A stretch of 64,000 bases of DNA from Eudorina sp. 2006-703-Eu-15 (lineage: Eukaryota > Chlorophyta > Chlorophyceae > Chlamydomonadales > Volvocaceae). Both the position numbers and the translations under genes were made by a program. Below the pieces are notes generated by a model. That model saw only the letters and a program-made list of their open reading frames with translations, was not told the DNA's origin and did no database searches. This document shows positions 32,209 to 43,475 of this stretch, one piece after another (the stretch's first letter is position 1; every line of letters starts with the position of its first letter). The stretch spans positions 1,099,146 to 1,163,145 of the forward strand of contig BDSI01000020.1 of the NCBI GenBank assembly GCA_003117195.1, read 5' to 3'.

Positions 32209-34347
32209 ATGAGTCAGGCCGCGTCCCCGCTCGCGCATCCCGTCGTCCTGCGTTGCCTTACTCCGCTGCTCTTAGAAAACGACCTGTCATGTGGCCTTCG
32301 CCTTGTGAATAAGGACATCGCCGAGCAGCTCCGCGACTGTACCTCAGTCAAGCTGTCTCAGCCCACACCCCCAGACCTGTTCCGAGCGTATTGGGGCGCG
32401 GCAGGTCGCATGCGCTCCATGCCCCTCCATAAACGCCGCGAGTTTGTTCGACTCACGGCGCACAGCGGCTGCGTTGCCAATCTGGAACTCGCGGTAGAGG
32501 TCGCGGGTCTCGATCTGGGCGGCACATCATGGGCGATGGAGGCGGCCGCCGGCGCGGGCCACACCCAGGCATGTGCTTGGCTCCGCGAGCTTGGCTGCTC
32601 CTGGGGCAAGTGCCTCCGCGCCGCGGCCGGGGGCGGCCACGCCGCCACCTGCTCTTGGCTGCTGGCCAACGGCTGTCCCTTCGACGCCGGTGCGCGCTCC
32701 ACGGCCGCAGCGAAATGCCACGAAGAGCTCGCGAGGGGGCTGCTGGCGCATCCCCCGGGGCAGCCGCCCGCCCTGGCGAGCAGCAGCGCGAAGCGCGGGG
32801 CCAGCCTGGAGGACGAGGTGAGCCTGCTGTACGAGCTGGTGTATGGCGCGGTGTCACACCGCGACTTGGCGACGCTGCAGCGACTGACCGCGACCCTCCT
32901 CGAGCTGCGGCGGGACCCCGACGTACCTCGCGGGTCGCGGTGGGACCCCAGCTCACCCGCAAACCACCCGCTGTACTCCGCCCTGGAGCCCGCGGCGTGC
33001 AGCCTGACGCCCGACTGGCGCGCCAAAGTGGAGTGGCTGGAGGCGCAACTCCAGCCGACCCCTCTGCCGGCCGACGTCTGGAACAGCCGCCACTGGCTGC
33101 GCATCAACGGAGTGCGCGTCTTGTCCTGCCCGGATGCCCTGGACCGCTTGGCGTGGTTTGCGTCGCGCGGCCACGAGTTCAGGAGTGACACCCTGGAGAA
33201 GGCGGCGCGTCTCGGCAACCTGCCAGCGCTGCAGTACCTGCTGCGGTACTTCGAACAAAGAGGAACCGCGCCGCAGAAACTCCCCAGCAGCTGCACCGCC
33301 GCGGCTGCGGAAGCGGGCCAGGTCACCGCCCTCAGGCTGCTGTTGGACCACGGGGTGCCGGCGGGGCGTTCCTCTGCAATGCTGGCGCTTCGCCACGGCC
33401 ACACGGAAGTGCTACAGCTCTTGGCTGAGCGCGGTGTACGGCTACGGCCGTCTGACGTCATATATGATCAGCAGATGTTGGAGAGTATTAAGTCACAGGC
33501 CATACCCTGGCTGGTGGAGACGGCGGGCATGTCGGTGGCACGGCGGTGGAATTTGTTGGACAGGGCGGCGGCCGAGGGCAATGTGGAGATACTGGCGTGG
33601 CTGCGGGCGCGCGGCTTCCCCTGGGGGCTCCACCTGTGGCGGCATGGCTGTTCGACGCTCATAGCGGCTATCGAGGGCGGCTGCGAGGAGGCCATCGAGT
33701 GGCTGCTGGAGAACGACTGCCCTGCCAAGGTGAGCTGAGCGGACGGGGGGGCGCCGTTCGTTCCCGGGGCTGGCTGAGCGGGGGCAGGCACGGCGGAGTG
33801 TGCTTCGATGGAGACACCCGCCTGGCCCAAACCAGTAACCAATACACTTACGATGCGGCCGGCGACGTGTGTGTCGTGCAACTGGATGGGTGCAAACCTA
33901 CCAGTTGCATGCGTACTTGCGGTTAACTGAGGCGCCAGGCAGTTTTCGATCCAAACGGGGGCCCTGAATTGATCGGCTTTACCCCTTAGGTTCCCCAAGC
34001 TCAACAGCCGCACCTACACACCGCCCGCCTGCCTGCCTCAGGTGGACGACCGCAAAACCTACGCACAGGTGGCTCGCCAGGGGGACCTGGCCATGCTGCG
34101 CTACTGCCTGCAGCGCCGGGGCCTCCCCTTCGACCGCCAGGCGCTGTTCCGCAGCTGCGTCAAGGACAGCGAGGTGGGGCTGGCCACGATTCGGTGGCTG
34201 GTGCAGGAGATGGACTGCGGTCCGGGTGATTGGGGGCCCGTCCTGGAGGAGGCGCGGGCGGCGAAATGCCCGGGCGCGAAGCTGGCATGGCTGGAGGCGG
34301 AGGCGGCGCGGCAGGCGGGTGGCGGCGCGCAGGCGGGTGCGGAATGA
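32209..34347 (+). CDS. Ankyrin-repeat-type protein (volvocine family)
   Basis: Two exons, 32209-33729 and 34042-34347; the donor (AAG|GTGAGC) and acceptor (CTCAG|GTGGAC) are in phase 0 and give 608 residues. The N-terminus (MSQAASPLAHPVVLRCLTPL, then CGLRLVNKDIAEQL) looks like an F-box-like or BTB-free lead helix pair often seen before ankyrin-like repeats. Degenerate ankyrin-like units follow: AAAGAGHTQACAWLRELGC, AAAGGGHAATCSWLLANGC, AARLGNLPALQYLLRYF, AAEAGQVTALRLLLDHGVP, ALRHGHTEVLQLLAERGV, AAAEGNVEILAWLRARGFP and ARQGDLAMLRYCLQRRGLP. Such Cys-Trp-Leu ankyrin proteins are expanded in Chlamydomonas relatives (family knowledge). It is probably a protein-interaction scaffold; partner and location are unknown. 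No frame break. The ATG at 32209 is preceded by stops in frame. Confidence 0.82.
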
Positions 34348-34479
34348 GTTTTTGTGTCTGGGGGCGCTAGGTGGAGGGGGAGGGGGCGGCGGTGGGGTGA
34401 GAGGTGCGCACCCCTGTGGGTGTTTCACCAGGTAAACAGTACAAGTCCCGACCCGTGGGTTTGATGTGTTGTGGGAAGA

Positions 34480-34770
34480 CTGAGCCGCGGTTGCTTCTTG
34501 CCTGCCCGAGTAGAGGGGGGCGCGGGTGGGCTTGAGGTGCGGGATGGCATTCATTTTGGAGCCGGAGTGGCTCATCAGGACGTCTGGAGGGGCTGTGTGA
34601 TGGTCCGGAAGGCGGGATGAGGTTGACGTGCGAGCGTGGCGGGTGGTTGGACAGGAGGAGAGTGCAGTGTCGGTCAAGCCGTAGCTATGGCACGGGCAGT
34701 ATGTGACGTACGTACGGATCTTGCGACACGAACGTGTACAGAATTCCATGCATGGGTTTGAATGCGCACC
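34480..34770. repeat. Dispersed repeat, copy A
   Basis: Matches 51510-51835 in the same orientation. Shared blocks include TTGGAGCCGG-GTGGCTCA, CAGGACGTCTGGAG, AAGCCGTAGCTATGG, TGACGTACGTACGGATCTTG and CCATGCATGGGTT-AATGCGC. The middle differs, so the copies are old. No open frame is shared beyond what the DNA similarity forces. The class is unknown. Confidence 0.75.
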
Positions 34771-36117
34771 ATTGGTGAGCGAGTTGAGTCCATCTACAAT
34801 TACCTGGCGCAGCGCCGCACGACTTCTTGTTCGACCAGTCGGGCAGGTCGGTGGCTGCGTGTCGGCGAGCCTGCGAGGAAGGCCATACCTGTCATCGCGG
34901 GTCGTGCATTGGGCGCGAAGGAGGAGGTGGGCGGCGCCGCACGAGGAGGAGGAGAAGGAGGAGGATGAAGAGTCGGGACTGGGTCATGGCGCATGCCGCG
35001 TCACGACACAGGGGGGCACTTGGTGTGCTCGTCCTACCCTTGTACGTAGGACTCGGCGCTACGGCGCTCAGCACTTGGCATATCGATGGGGCCCGCAAAG
35101 GACCTGCAGGACGAGCCATCTGGACTGAGGATGGTTCGCTTGTTCCGCGGCGGGCAGGTTGGTGTAATAGCAGCGGGTGGGTGGGGCCGCTGGGTCCGGA
35201 GTGTAAGGTGCTTCGGGTGAGGAATGCTTTGGGCGTTTTGTGCTACGAAATTCCGAGACAGAAAGCTGTTCGCGAGTAGCCGGATCAACTCGGATGGCCG
35301 TCCGGTGTGTATGTGCGGCAGCGGTTGGTTGCCGACGGAGGAGCTTGCACACGTGTTTTCGCGAGGCGGTATGAGATCATGTGGCAGGTGGGCTGCTGTA
35401 ACGCCTTCTCACCCCTTTCCACGGCTTCCTCTGTGCATGTACATGTCCTGTGGGCAATGAGTGCGGCACGGCGTCCAATCCATATCTCGCAAGTCCGTAC
35501 GACATTTACGGGTCAGTATGATAGACGGCGGAATGTCAAGTGGGCATGCATACATACATGTTGGGCCTGCTCGTTGATCGACACATTTCGGCGGGGTCGT
35601 CATGCCAGGAGGGGCTGCGGTGCGGCGTTGCCCGCATCTGTGCCGCGGTATTAGCCCGATGCCATTCGTTGCGCAAGGGCCGGTCAGTGTCTCGTCTGCG
35701 TTGATGCCTGAAGTGTTGTGAGTGGAACGGCGAATAACCGAGTCTGTCTGTGAATTCAGGGGAGTTGCCACAGTGATTGTCGCGTTCTGTAGCTGCGCCC
35801 AGTGGTTACCGTGAGGCTGCAGCAGCAGCAGCACTACTATGGCCTAATAATTGTGGCTTCGCTGCTCCCGCCCCCACCAAACGATGACGGTTCCATGGCT
35901 GGGTTTGCAGGCAAGGTTCGTGTGTAACGGTCGGTATTAATTGAAAACCGACACTTTCTCGTCGCATGTGGTCCCGTTCTCACCGTCAGACCACCGCCTG
36001 GCGGGGGTTACGATCATTACACGGGCGGCGGCCCAAGTCCACGGGCCGGGCATCCCATGAGCGAGTCACTCCGAGTTTTCCGACACACAGCGCACACGCA
36101 CGCCTACTTGGGACTTC

Positions 36118-36240
36118 AGGTGGTTGGAACAACGCGGCACAGGCCCGGTCCAATCGCGAGACCCATCGAGGGACTGGTGGGCCGGCAAGTGGGGCTGAAG
36201 ATGGTAGACGCGGCCGAGCAAACACTGAGGAGGCCTCAAC
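36118..36240. repeat. Diverged direct repeat, left copy
   Basis: Shares CAACGCGGCACAGG and blocks like CCAATC..GAGACC..TCGAGGG.CTGG with 37330-37455. The two copies flank a copia reverse-transcriptase relic at about 1.2 kb spacing. Similarity is moderate, so whether they are old LTRs is open. Confidence 0.5.
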
Positions 36241-36689
36241 GAGCAATCAAGCGCGGGCACGGCGGCGGCGGCACATACAGGTAGGTGCCAACGGTTGGGG
36301 GCAGCGCAGCTTGCTTGGGAGGCGTTGGACGTACGGGCGGCAAGCGGACGCGGACGCTCTCGTCCAATTTCCTGCTTTGCGTTTCGGCCACCCAGATGCC
36401 CAACGGTGCGGCTGCTGAGCCGCACCACTGCGAACGCCCCCGTTGAGCCGTCTATCTCTAGATCCCTACAGGAGCTCGCGGGCGGGATGGATGCGCATCG
36501 ATAGGCCAGTGCCGCCGTCCGCCCTACCTGACTTCCGGTCCACACACACTCAGAAGCAGCAGCGGCTGTGCGTGGAGGGACTGTGCGTGGCGGCTGCGTT
36601 GGGAAACATACTACAAGGAAGCACTCTGGCGGCTCTCGCGTGCGCGGGTGCGCATGACTCATCACTCTCGCTCGCTCTCGCCTGCGCAC

Positions 36690-36960
36690 CTAATCCCGAT
36701 AGGGGAGTAGTACCTTCTCCACCTTAACAAACAGGCCTGGATCAGTGGCCGAGGGGTTGTGAAACCCGATCTGCTCCAAAACCGAACGGAAGCGAGCATA
36801 CCAGGTACTCGGAACCTGGCGAAGGCCGTACAGGGCACGGCGCGGCGCAGATGGCACGCAACACTCGGTCCTCGCTCCCTCCTCAAAACCCGGCGGCTGC
36901 TCGGTGAACACAACCTCCTCAAACACTCCTATCAGGACAGCGGTCTTGATGAGTGAGCAT
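36690..36960 (-). pseudogene. Ty1/copia reverse transcriptase fragment
   Basis: The minus strand encodes a short piece of copia-type reverse transcriptase: VVFTEQPPGFEEGA, RRALYGLRQVPSTWYARF and DPGLFVKV match the conserved block around the palm (VYMxQPxGF / ALYGLKQxPRxWY in the family). An upstream TAVLIGV resembles the TAFLNG block. The catalytic YVDD block, integrase and gag are not found next to it, so this is a relic. Confidence 0.85.
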
Positions 36961-37329
36961 AGATAGCCCAGCCAGCTACCGCTGCCGACTTGCTTGCGTG
37001 CTTTTTTGCTGGTAATCTTTTAATGTACGACCGCTCGTACATCGAAGTTGGCAGACGTAAAGTGCTTATGTGTTTGTGTTTGTCTACCTCTTAGACGTCT
37101 GTCCGCGTGGGAGTGGTGATTTTCGGCCAGACTTCGGCCTTGGCACACAGCAGTGACAACCGTACTCGTGACACCCGTGGTGTTCGCAGAGGCAGACTTG
37201 CTCGTTATTCGTGTGCGTTACATTGAGGCCCGGAGCCATCTGATAATTGCGCTTTGTGTGCACCCAACTGTACGGCGCTCGTTGTCTTTGAGTATACCTT
37301 AGGCTATTTTGCACACGCCTGCTTTGAAT

Positions 37330-37455
37330 TATCAGGTGGCTTGAGCAACGCGGCACAGGATCCAATCAAGAGACCTGTCGAGGGGCTGGCAGGCCGCAGC
37401 CAGGGTTGAAGACGTGGCTCAATACAGCAGGCGACCAGTGTCCGCGGAGGCTTTA
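37330..37455. repeat. Diverged direct repeat, right copy
   Basis: Partner of 36118-36240; same orientation and similar blocks. Confidence 0.5.
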
Positions 37456-39000
37456 ACTGCAGGGCGTGAATGTCACCATACAATGTTTCAGCGCAAGGCC
37501 GCCGTCCTTCAATCCTAGCGACTGGCGGCTGTAATAATGGCCTGTTCATTTGGCATACATGCCGATCATCGACTTACAAGCATTGCTGACGATGTCGACC
37601 ACCGAAACTGGTTCGGTATGCATGACAGACTGTTGATTAACCAATAAATTATTATAGCATATAAAGGCAATCAAGTAAGAAAGATATTACATAGTGGAGC
37701 TTCGGAATAGTTCCCATCTGTTGTCTGTGTATCACGTGACGTGACGTGACGTTTCCTCACACGGCTATCATGGCGGCGGCTTGATAATAAGCAAAGACAA
37801 ATGTTGTCTACCAGTAAATGAGTTATTATATTATATGAAACAAAGCACTTAATATAAACTCGGAGACGGAGCGTTCGACTTGCTGTCGGAACAGTCGCCG
37901 GAAGCCCTGGAGGGCCCGTGGAGATACGTACCTGCCATAAACTCGAAGGTAAATCACGATGGACTAAATGATTGCGTGGGTCCTGTCATCATACGGAAAG
38001 AGGTGTGGTTGTCGAGGTTGTCGGTGTAAACGCGGAGCCAACAACTCCTGGAGCAGGAGTCGGACTTGCCATATAAAGTAATAAAATTGCCGTTTTTGTT
38101 GTTGTTGTTGTTGGAATTGGCAGACCTGACATCCCGAGCGCTCCAACAGTTGTGTGTGCTCCATCCTGTGTGTGGGTAAGCTACCGGTACCAAGCTCACA
38201 AGCTAGCAAGTACGTATGTAGGCAAGCACAGCGTACGAGCGAACACCTACCGACGGAATGAACGTTGCGCATGAAACAGATGAGAACAAATTCTCAGCAG
38301 CTCAGACTGTGCACGGGCAATGGACGTGTACCATGCTTTCCGTCTGACAACTGATGGCGGGGGCCGACAAACAAATATACACGGACAACCGCGCGTGTGT
38401 GTCTATAATACATGCCGCAATCGATACATCGATGGGACTGACTTGGACAGTATTTTTCAAGTAACAACAGTATCATCATACTGTTATTATTGGTCGGGTA
38501 AACCCTAGCGTGGATCAAGGGACAAGCAGGCACGCAGGTAGCAGGTAGGGGCGTTAAGGCTGCTGATGAGCCTATCCGCCGCCAGCGGTCATTATTCAGC
38601 CACCGGGGAATTTGTTTACGTACCTACGTGGGAACGAAGCTGCCGTTGGCCCGTATCTATCAGTGCAACAAGTCTCCATCCCGCCCCGAATCATTGTCCT
38701 CGCTCGTACGTGCGTGATGATCTATCCCCGCCGGACCATTTGGTTGGTCGAACGCGCGCGCGCTTGACGCGCACAAAAATCTATCTATGTATTTCAGGCA
38801 GTCGATTGATCCATGCCTAGCAACCACGCACGTACGGCGGCACGCAAGCGCATGCTCATTTATCATCAGGGGCCGGCCTCGGATCCGACTGAAGAATGAT
38901 CGAAGGGGGCCGCCGTCTACGCCGTCCATCCATGTGCGCGTGATGAGTTCCCAATTCTTAACCAGGTGTATGCGAATGTCCCCACCGCGATTAAACCAGC

Positions 39001-39205
<205 letters not shown>

Positions 39206-39206
<1 letters not shown>

Positions 39207-39640
39207 CCTTATCGTTCGGGCGCTCGTACTTCACCGGCCGGTACTTTAGGAAGCAGTTGATGTACATTGGGTTGATGCATAGCCGCAGCTTCCCGTCCTT
39301 TTCAACGACTCGCAGGCCGTTGACTACGGTGGGCGGGGTCTGCCCTTGTGGCCACTCCCGTATGACTCCCCGCGGCACGCACTTGCTGAGCTCCTCAGTC
39401 ACGAAATCCTTATGTTGGGTCGCACTGCTGTGGTTCGGGAACGCCACCGCGTGCGGGCGGTTCCCGGCATCTCATCCGGGTCCACCCCCGGCTTGGCGGC
39501 CCGCAGCATCTCCCGTACAATCCGTAGTTTGCGGTCATGATCTGGGGCGTTTTCCTGACCCGGGTGGTCCACCGGCACCCATTCGAACTGGATGCCACCC
39601 TGCAGGTGCTTGAGGAGCGTCTTCTGTGAGTCGGTCATAT
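39206..39640 (-). pseudogene. DIRS reverse transcriptase, N-terminal part (inverted, frameshifted)
   Basis: The minus strand reads NHSSATQHKDFVTEELSKCV, then VVNGLRVVEKDGKLRLCINP and KYRPVKYERPND, the start of a DIRS-type polymerase fingers region. It breaks off at the ATATAC microsatellite. A frame change between about 39447 and 39400 separates it from the upstream part (KTLLKHLQGGIQFEWVPVDH). The missing continuation is found on the opposite strand from 41303. Confidence 0.8.
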
Positions 39641-40360
39641 CAGGGCTGCCCCGCCGTTTGCGAGCTGGAAGTATTCACGCCAGAGCGGTTCGTACTGCTT
39701 CAGCCTCCCCGGCTGGAAGCTGTCCGGGTCCGGGAGCACTGTTTTCAACGCGGCCTCATATTGGCCATCGTCCGTGGTATCCCGCGCGTCTGGCTGCCCC
39801 AATTTCTGCAGTCGCGCCCAGGCCTCTGCCAGGAGCTGTCGAGCTACGTCCAAAGATGCCCCGTCCTGCCCCTCTGGTCCCGCCCGATCCTGGTCGCTTC
39901 CCCACGTGCCAGCCGGCTTCCCCGTCGGCACGCCCAGGACCTCAGGTCTTCCCGCGCTTATCTGGTTCCCTGGATTACAGGTGTTGTCGCTTAGGTCCAG
40001 GGGGTCCGCCTCCAACGATAACAAATCACCCTCATCCATCTCTACATCCGGCCCTTGGGTGATCTCCAGCTCCGCTGCTCCCGTGTCCGGGCCACCCTGG
40101 GGGGGGCGTTCACGGCAAGCCACAAGACACTGCTTAGTTAACCCCACCGCCCGGTGCCGCATTGAATAGGCCAGGTCCAGCGAGTCGCCCAACAACGTAT
40201 TACTGACCGCCCTTGGCCGTATCACATAGACAGTCCCACTCGCCTCCACCCACGGTCCTGGCTCGGTGTCTCGCCCGGCCGCCTGCACTACTACTTTACC
40301 GCCTATAGACACCCTTAACGTCAACCTGCCTGCCGCTCCTGGGCCCGCCCCTCGGCGCAC
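39635..40360 (-). CDS. DIRS element second ORF, unknown function
   Basis: 241 codons on the minus strand, overlapping the end of the gag-like ORF by about 40 nt in another frame. The C-terminal end (QYEPLWREYFQLANGG) is followed at once by the polymerase coding region, so this may be the N-terminal extension of the polymerase polyprotein rather than a separate protein. No catalytic motif recognised. Confidence 0.55.
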   Translation of the reverse strand: MRRGAGPGAAGRLTLRVSIGGKVVVQAAGRDTEPGPWVEASGTVYVIRPRAVSNTLLGDSLDLAYSMRHRAVGLTKQCLVACRERPPQGGPDTGAAELEITQGPDVEMDEGDLLSLEADPLDLSDNTCNPGNQISAGRPEVLGVPTGKPAGTWGSDQDRAGPEGQDGASLDVARQLLAEAWARLQKLGQPDARDTTDDGQYEAALKTVLPDPDSFQPGRLKQYEPLWREYFQLANGGAALI

Positions 40361-41301
40361 AGGTGGTCGGCGATGCGCCCGGCTACCACAGCCAGGTCCT
40401 CGTGGACAAACTTGCAGCTCCCGCCGTAGACGCAGTCAATCCGGAGCAGCGAATGATTCACGCACGTCTGCGGCACCAGCCCCTTGGGGCCGGGGCGTCC
40501 GTCTCGCGCTGGTTGCGCCCCCGCCCTCGCGAGTTGAAACAGCGCGTCTGTAGACGCGCACAGCGTGGTGGGCAGGTTCCGCTCCTGGAGGGCCCGGTGC
40601 ATCGCGGCCAGGGCCTCCTTAGCCTTCTGCGCTCGCTCCTCGCCCCCGTCAGTTCCCCCGCGGCCCCCGTCGTTGCTGCCGCGCCGTCCGCCTGCGGCCG
40701 ACGGCACCCCCAGGCCTGAGGCGCCCGCCTTACCGCCTCCCCTTGCCCCGCCGCCGCCGCTTCCACCTCCCCCCGAGCGGTACGCCTCGCTCATATGAAC
40801 TTTCTGGAGGCTGTCAGCGGCATTGTCGACCAGCTCACGGATACGCAACAGGCAGCCTAGCTGGAGGCCGTATCCCTCCAGCCACATGTCGCGGGTCATG
40901 GGGTGGTCAAATACCCGGCTTGTCTTCAGGTTCTGCGCCGCTCCGTGCAGCCACCTGCCCTCGTTGGCTCCCAGCCCCGTTTGGCTCGGTTTGAGCGACT
41001 GCAGCGCCACTTCGGCCAGACCCAAACCTCCGAGGAAGGCTGCTACTTTCGAGGCCACCGTCTGCAAGTCCACGTCTGGCTGCGACGCGTATTCTTCTAG
41101 CGTGCGCAGCTGGTCGTTAAGCTTCTGGCCCAACTTGCGGCTCACACCCTCCGCAAAGGTGTCATCCAGCGGCCCCGCCAGGCTGACCTGCAGCCGCCTG
41201 ATCAGCTCTTTACCTGCCGACCGCAGGACGGTCAGCACGGCCTGGACAATGGCTGTGTGCGACTGCGCGGCACCCTGCACTGGCCTCCGCGCGGCCGACA
41301 T
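40321..41301 (-). CDS. DIRS element gag-like protein with CCCH zinc motif
   Basis: 326 codons on the minus strand. The N-terminal two thirds are alpha-helical in character (QAVLTVLRSAGKELIRRLQV, ELVDNAADSLQKVHMSEAYR), followed by a Gly-rich linker and a C-terminal CVYGGSCKFVHEDLA, which gives a C-x5-C-x3-H pattern preceded by a further Cys: a CCCH-like zinc motif suited to nucleic-acid binding. Its place ahead of the polymerase in the same reading direction supports a gag role. The ATG lies exactly at the inversion breakpoint, so the true start may be elsewhere. Confidence 0.65.
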   Translation of the reverse strand: MSAARRPVQGAAQSHTAIVQAVLTVLRSAGKELIRRLQVSLAGPLDDTFAEGVSRKLGQKLNDQLRTLEEYASQPDVDLQTVASKVAAFLGGLGLAEVALQSLKPSQTGLGANEGRWLHGAAQNLKTSRVFDHPMTRDMWLEGYGLQLGCLLRIRELVDNAADSLQKVHMSEAYRSGGGGSGGGGARGGGKAGASGLGVPSAAGGRRGSNDGGRGGTDGGEERAQKAKEALAAMHRALQERNLPTTLCASTDALFQLARAGAQPARDGRPGPKGLVPQTCVNHSLLRIDCVYGGSCKFVHEDLAVVAGRIADHLCAEGRAQERQAG

Positions 41302-41371
41302 GGACGTGACATACTACTTAACACCGGAAGACTGGCTATACACGACGGACGACAAGAGCGGCTATTGGCAG

Positions 41372-41376
41372 CTGCC
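41372..41376 (+). repeat. Target-site duplication, left (CTGCC)
   Basis: CTGCC at 41372-41376 and again at 47271-47275 flanks the gypsy element. Removing the element and one copy restores a continuous DIRS polymerase frame. Confidence 0.9.
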
Positions 41377-41467
41377 TGTAGTGTATAACGATCCTGGATA
41401 AGTATCATGAGATGTCACTGGAAGGCATCTGCCAGCTGGTCCTTTTCTGATAAGGCATGATACAACA
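41377..41467 (+). repeat. Left LTR of the gypsy element (91 bp)
   Basis: Runs from TGTAGTGTATAACG to GATACAACA. Its last 30 bases are repeated exactly at 47241-47270. A 91-bp LTR is unusually short for gypsy elements; an internal deletion is possible. Confidence 0.7.
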
Positions 41468-41470
41468 ATT

Positions 41471-41482
41471 TGGTATCGAGAC
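41471..41482 (+). promoter_or_regulatory. Primer-binding site (tRNA-iMet type)
   Basis: TGGTATCGAGAC lies three bases after the left LTR and resembles the TGGTATCAGAGC site complementary to the 3' end of initiator Met tRNA that many plant and fungal LTR elements use. The match is not exact. Confidence 0.65.
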
Positions 41483-41888
41483 GGTCCCTTCTGGGGCGTC
41501 TCGTTGCGCTCATATCTCGATCTACGCGTTCTCATACTTACTTCTTATAACCATATGGAAGCGGATACACAGCCCGACCGCGAGCTACCGATGGCCGACC
41601 TCGCCGCTGCACTCCTGGATGCCGCTGACGAGGGTCTGTAATTTGCATTACCAGCTTGCGATATTGCCTTGTTAGGTTGCCTGTGTGGCTTAGCTGTTGA
41701 GTGACCGCAGGTTCGGCAAAGTCGGCTGTCGCGCCGCGCAAGCTGCGCATCGGCCTTCGCAACCTGCGGCACCACCTCGTCCGTTTCTTGGCCGAAGTGG
41801 ATAAGGCCACTGGATTGAGTAGGTTCTGAATTCTTTGTTTAGTTGCGCGTTCGGTTATCTGTGACGTTCGGTCCGCATCTCTGTTACG

Positions 41889-43475
41889 ATGTTCGCGCCG
41901 AACTACCCGAACGTTGCGTATCCTCCTGTCTGGGCCGGCATTGCACCGTTTTTAGGCAATGTTCCTTATCTGGGTTGGGGACAACTGCCTGGTCAGGTGC
42001 CTGCTGCTGTTCCGAATGCAGCTCCGCAGCGGGTGAACCGTTGGGGTCCGCCGGTCCGCTGGGGTCCGGTCCCGCCTGCTGCTCCTGTACCTGCTGCGAA
42101 TGCCGTGCCTGTTTTTAACGCTGCTGCACCGGCCATTTTCGGCGCCGCTGCGCAGCCTTTCCCTGTTCCTCCTGGTGCCTCTAACGTGCCTGTGCCTGCC
42201 CCAGCTCCCACTGCTGCAGTCCCTGAGCCTGTTCACTCCGTTGACGGTACGCCCGCTGTACTGGGGTCTGGTCATGCAGTCAACGATAACGGGGCTGCGG
42301 CTGGTGCGGGTGGCTCGGCCGGTCAGGGGGCTCCGGCCTCGACCGACAAGGGCGCCGACGATGAGGTACTGAAAATGACCATATCTGTGCCGAAACTGTC
42401 CTTGCCTGCTGACCTTAAGCATGCGGATCCTGTCAAAATTGCGGCACGCACGCGGGCGTTCGTACGGGATGCTAGGAACTACTTTGCGGTTGTGAAGGGA
42501 GGTCATCTGGACAACATGCGCTGCCTTTTTCTGGCCACTGCCCTTGAGGGTGCGGCGAAGGCGTGGCATGACTCCTGGACCACCGCAAAGGAAACCTTCA
42601 CCTCGGAAGAACTTCTGACCGCTTTGCTTAGCCGTTTCGCCCCGCGCATCCTGTCTGCTGAGGATGAGGCCCGGCACAAGCTTGCATCTGGCAAGCACCG
42701 CATGCGTTCTGGTGATAAGGTCGCAGCATACCATAGCCGCTTTGAGGCTATCATTTCTGCCATTCCTGATGTCTCTGATTCCGAGAAGCGCTTCTGGTTT
42801 CACAAGGGCTTGACTGCTGAGCTCGCTGGTGATTGCGCATCTGATTCTCTCGGACAGACCTTCCCGACCTTCCAGGACCTGCTCACGTTCGCTTTCGGCA
42901 TGGAGCGGCGGCTGGAGCATAAGCGGCTTGCTGAGCAACAAGCCCGGTCCTCTGTTCGCTTGCATGCCCTGACTGCGCAGGACATGTCCGACCTGTCGGA
43001 CGCGGAGGACGTCCCGCCGGCGGCTGGCGCCAAGCGCCGCGCACCGACCGCCGCCGCCGCCGCCACCGGGGCGGCGAAAGGCGGCGATGGAGGGCGGCGC
43101 GGGAAGCAGCAGTCGGGCGGCGCGGCTCGCGCAAGCCACAAGGGGAAGGACGACGGTTGGGCGCAGCCGCGGTCGAAGCGGCCCCGACGCAACAACCGGC
43201 GTGATCAGGAGTGGTTAGACAAATTCTGCTGCACTCGGGCGGAGTACAACTACCGCAAGGGTGAAGGCTTGTGCCTCCGATGTGCCTCCAACGCCCACCG
43301 TGCGGACACTTGCCCGCTGCTGAAGGGGGGCAAAAGGCTTAGGAGGTTGCCCAGGTTGATGCTAAGGGGGAGTCGCCTGGGTCTGCTGTTTCGCGCGGCG
43401 CATTGCCTGATCTGTCTGCTTTCCGTGCAGCGCGTGCGATCGTGCCTGATGTCCTGCGTCAGGTTGAGGGCGTAG
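41889..43475 (+). CDS. Gypsy gag (capsid plus zinc knuckle)
   Basis: 528 codons. A Pro/Ala-rich N-terminus ([20 protein letters not shown]) leads to the retrotransposon gag capsid domain ([38 protein letters not shown]), then a basic linker ([14 protein letters not shown]) and a zinc knuckle [14 protein letters not shown] (CX2CX4HX4C). After the knuckle the frame runs into Leu/Arg-rich sequence that looks out of frame; the matching coding sequence continues in the -1 frame from about 43370. The tail after about 43340 is therefore probably not native gag. The leader 41483-41888 has no convincing ORF. Confidence 0.9.
   Translation: MFAPNYPNVAYPPVWAGIAPFLGNVPYLGWGQLPGQVPAAVPNAAPQRVNRWGPPVRWGPVPPAAPVPAANAVPVFNAAAPAIFGAAAQPFPVPPGASNVPVPAPAPTAAVPEPVHSVDGTPAVLGSGHAVNDNGAAAGAGGSAGQGAPASTDKGADDEVLKMTISVPKLSLPADLKHADPVKIAARTRAFVRDARNYFAVVKGGHLDNMRCLFLATALEGAAKAWHDSWTTAKETFTSEELLTALLSRFAPRILSAEDEARHKLASGKHRMRSGDKVAAYHSRFEAIISAIPDVSDSEKRFWFHKGLTAELAGDCASDSLGQTFPTFQDLLTFAFGMERRLEHKRLAEQQARSSVRLHALTAQDMSDLSDAEDVPPAAGAKRRAPTAAAAATGAAKGGDGGRRGKQQSGGAARASHKGKDDGWAQPRSKRPRRNNRRDQEWLDKFCCTRAEYNYRKGEGLCLRCASNAHRADTCPLLKGGKRLRRLPRLMLRGSRLGLLFRAAHCLICLLSVQRVRSCLMSCVRLRA

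Larger units (their letters stand above)
34348..38990. other. Gene-poor, repeat-rich stretch
   Basis: No intact gene recognised in 4.6 kb. It holds one copy of a dispersed repeat (34480-34770), a copia reverse-transcriptase relic (36690-36960) and a pair of diverged direct repeats around that relic. AT-rich DNA at 37630-37860 includes a CGTGACGTGACGTGACG run near 37735. All open frames longer than 60 codons here look like chance. Confidence 0.6.

Noticed and set aside
32358..33461. 367-codon ORF antisense to the ankyrin-type gene
   Set aside because: Mirror of a GC-rich coding frame; no motif, and the plus strand has clear repeats.
41952..43139. 395-codon ORF antisense to gypsy gag
   Set aside because: The plus strand encodes a recognisable capsid and zinc knuckle; the antisense frame has Arg-rich random composition.
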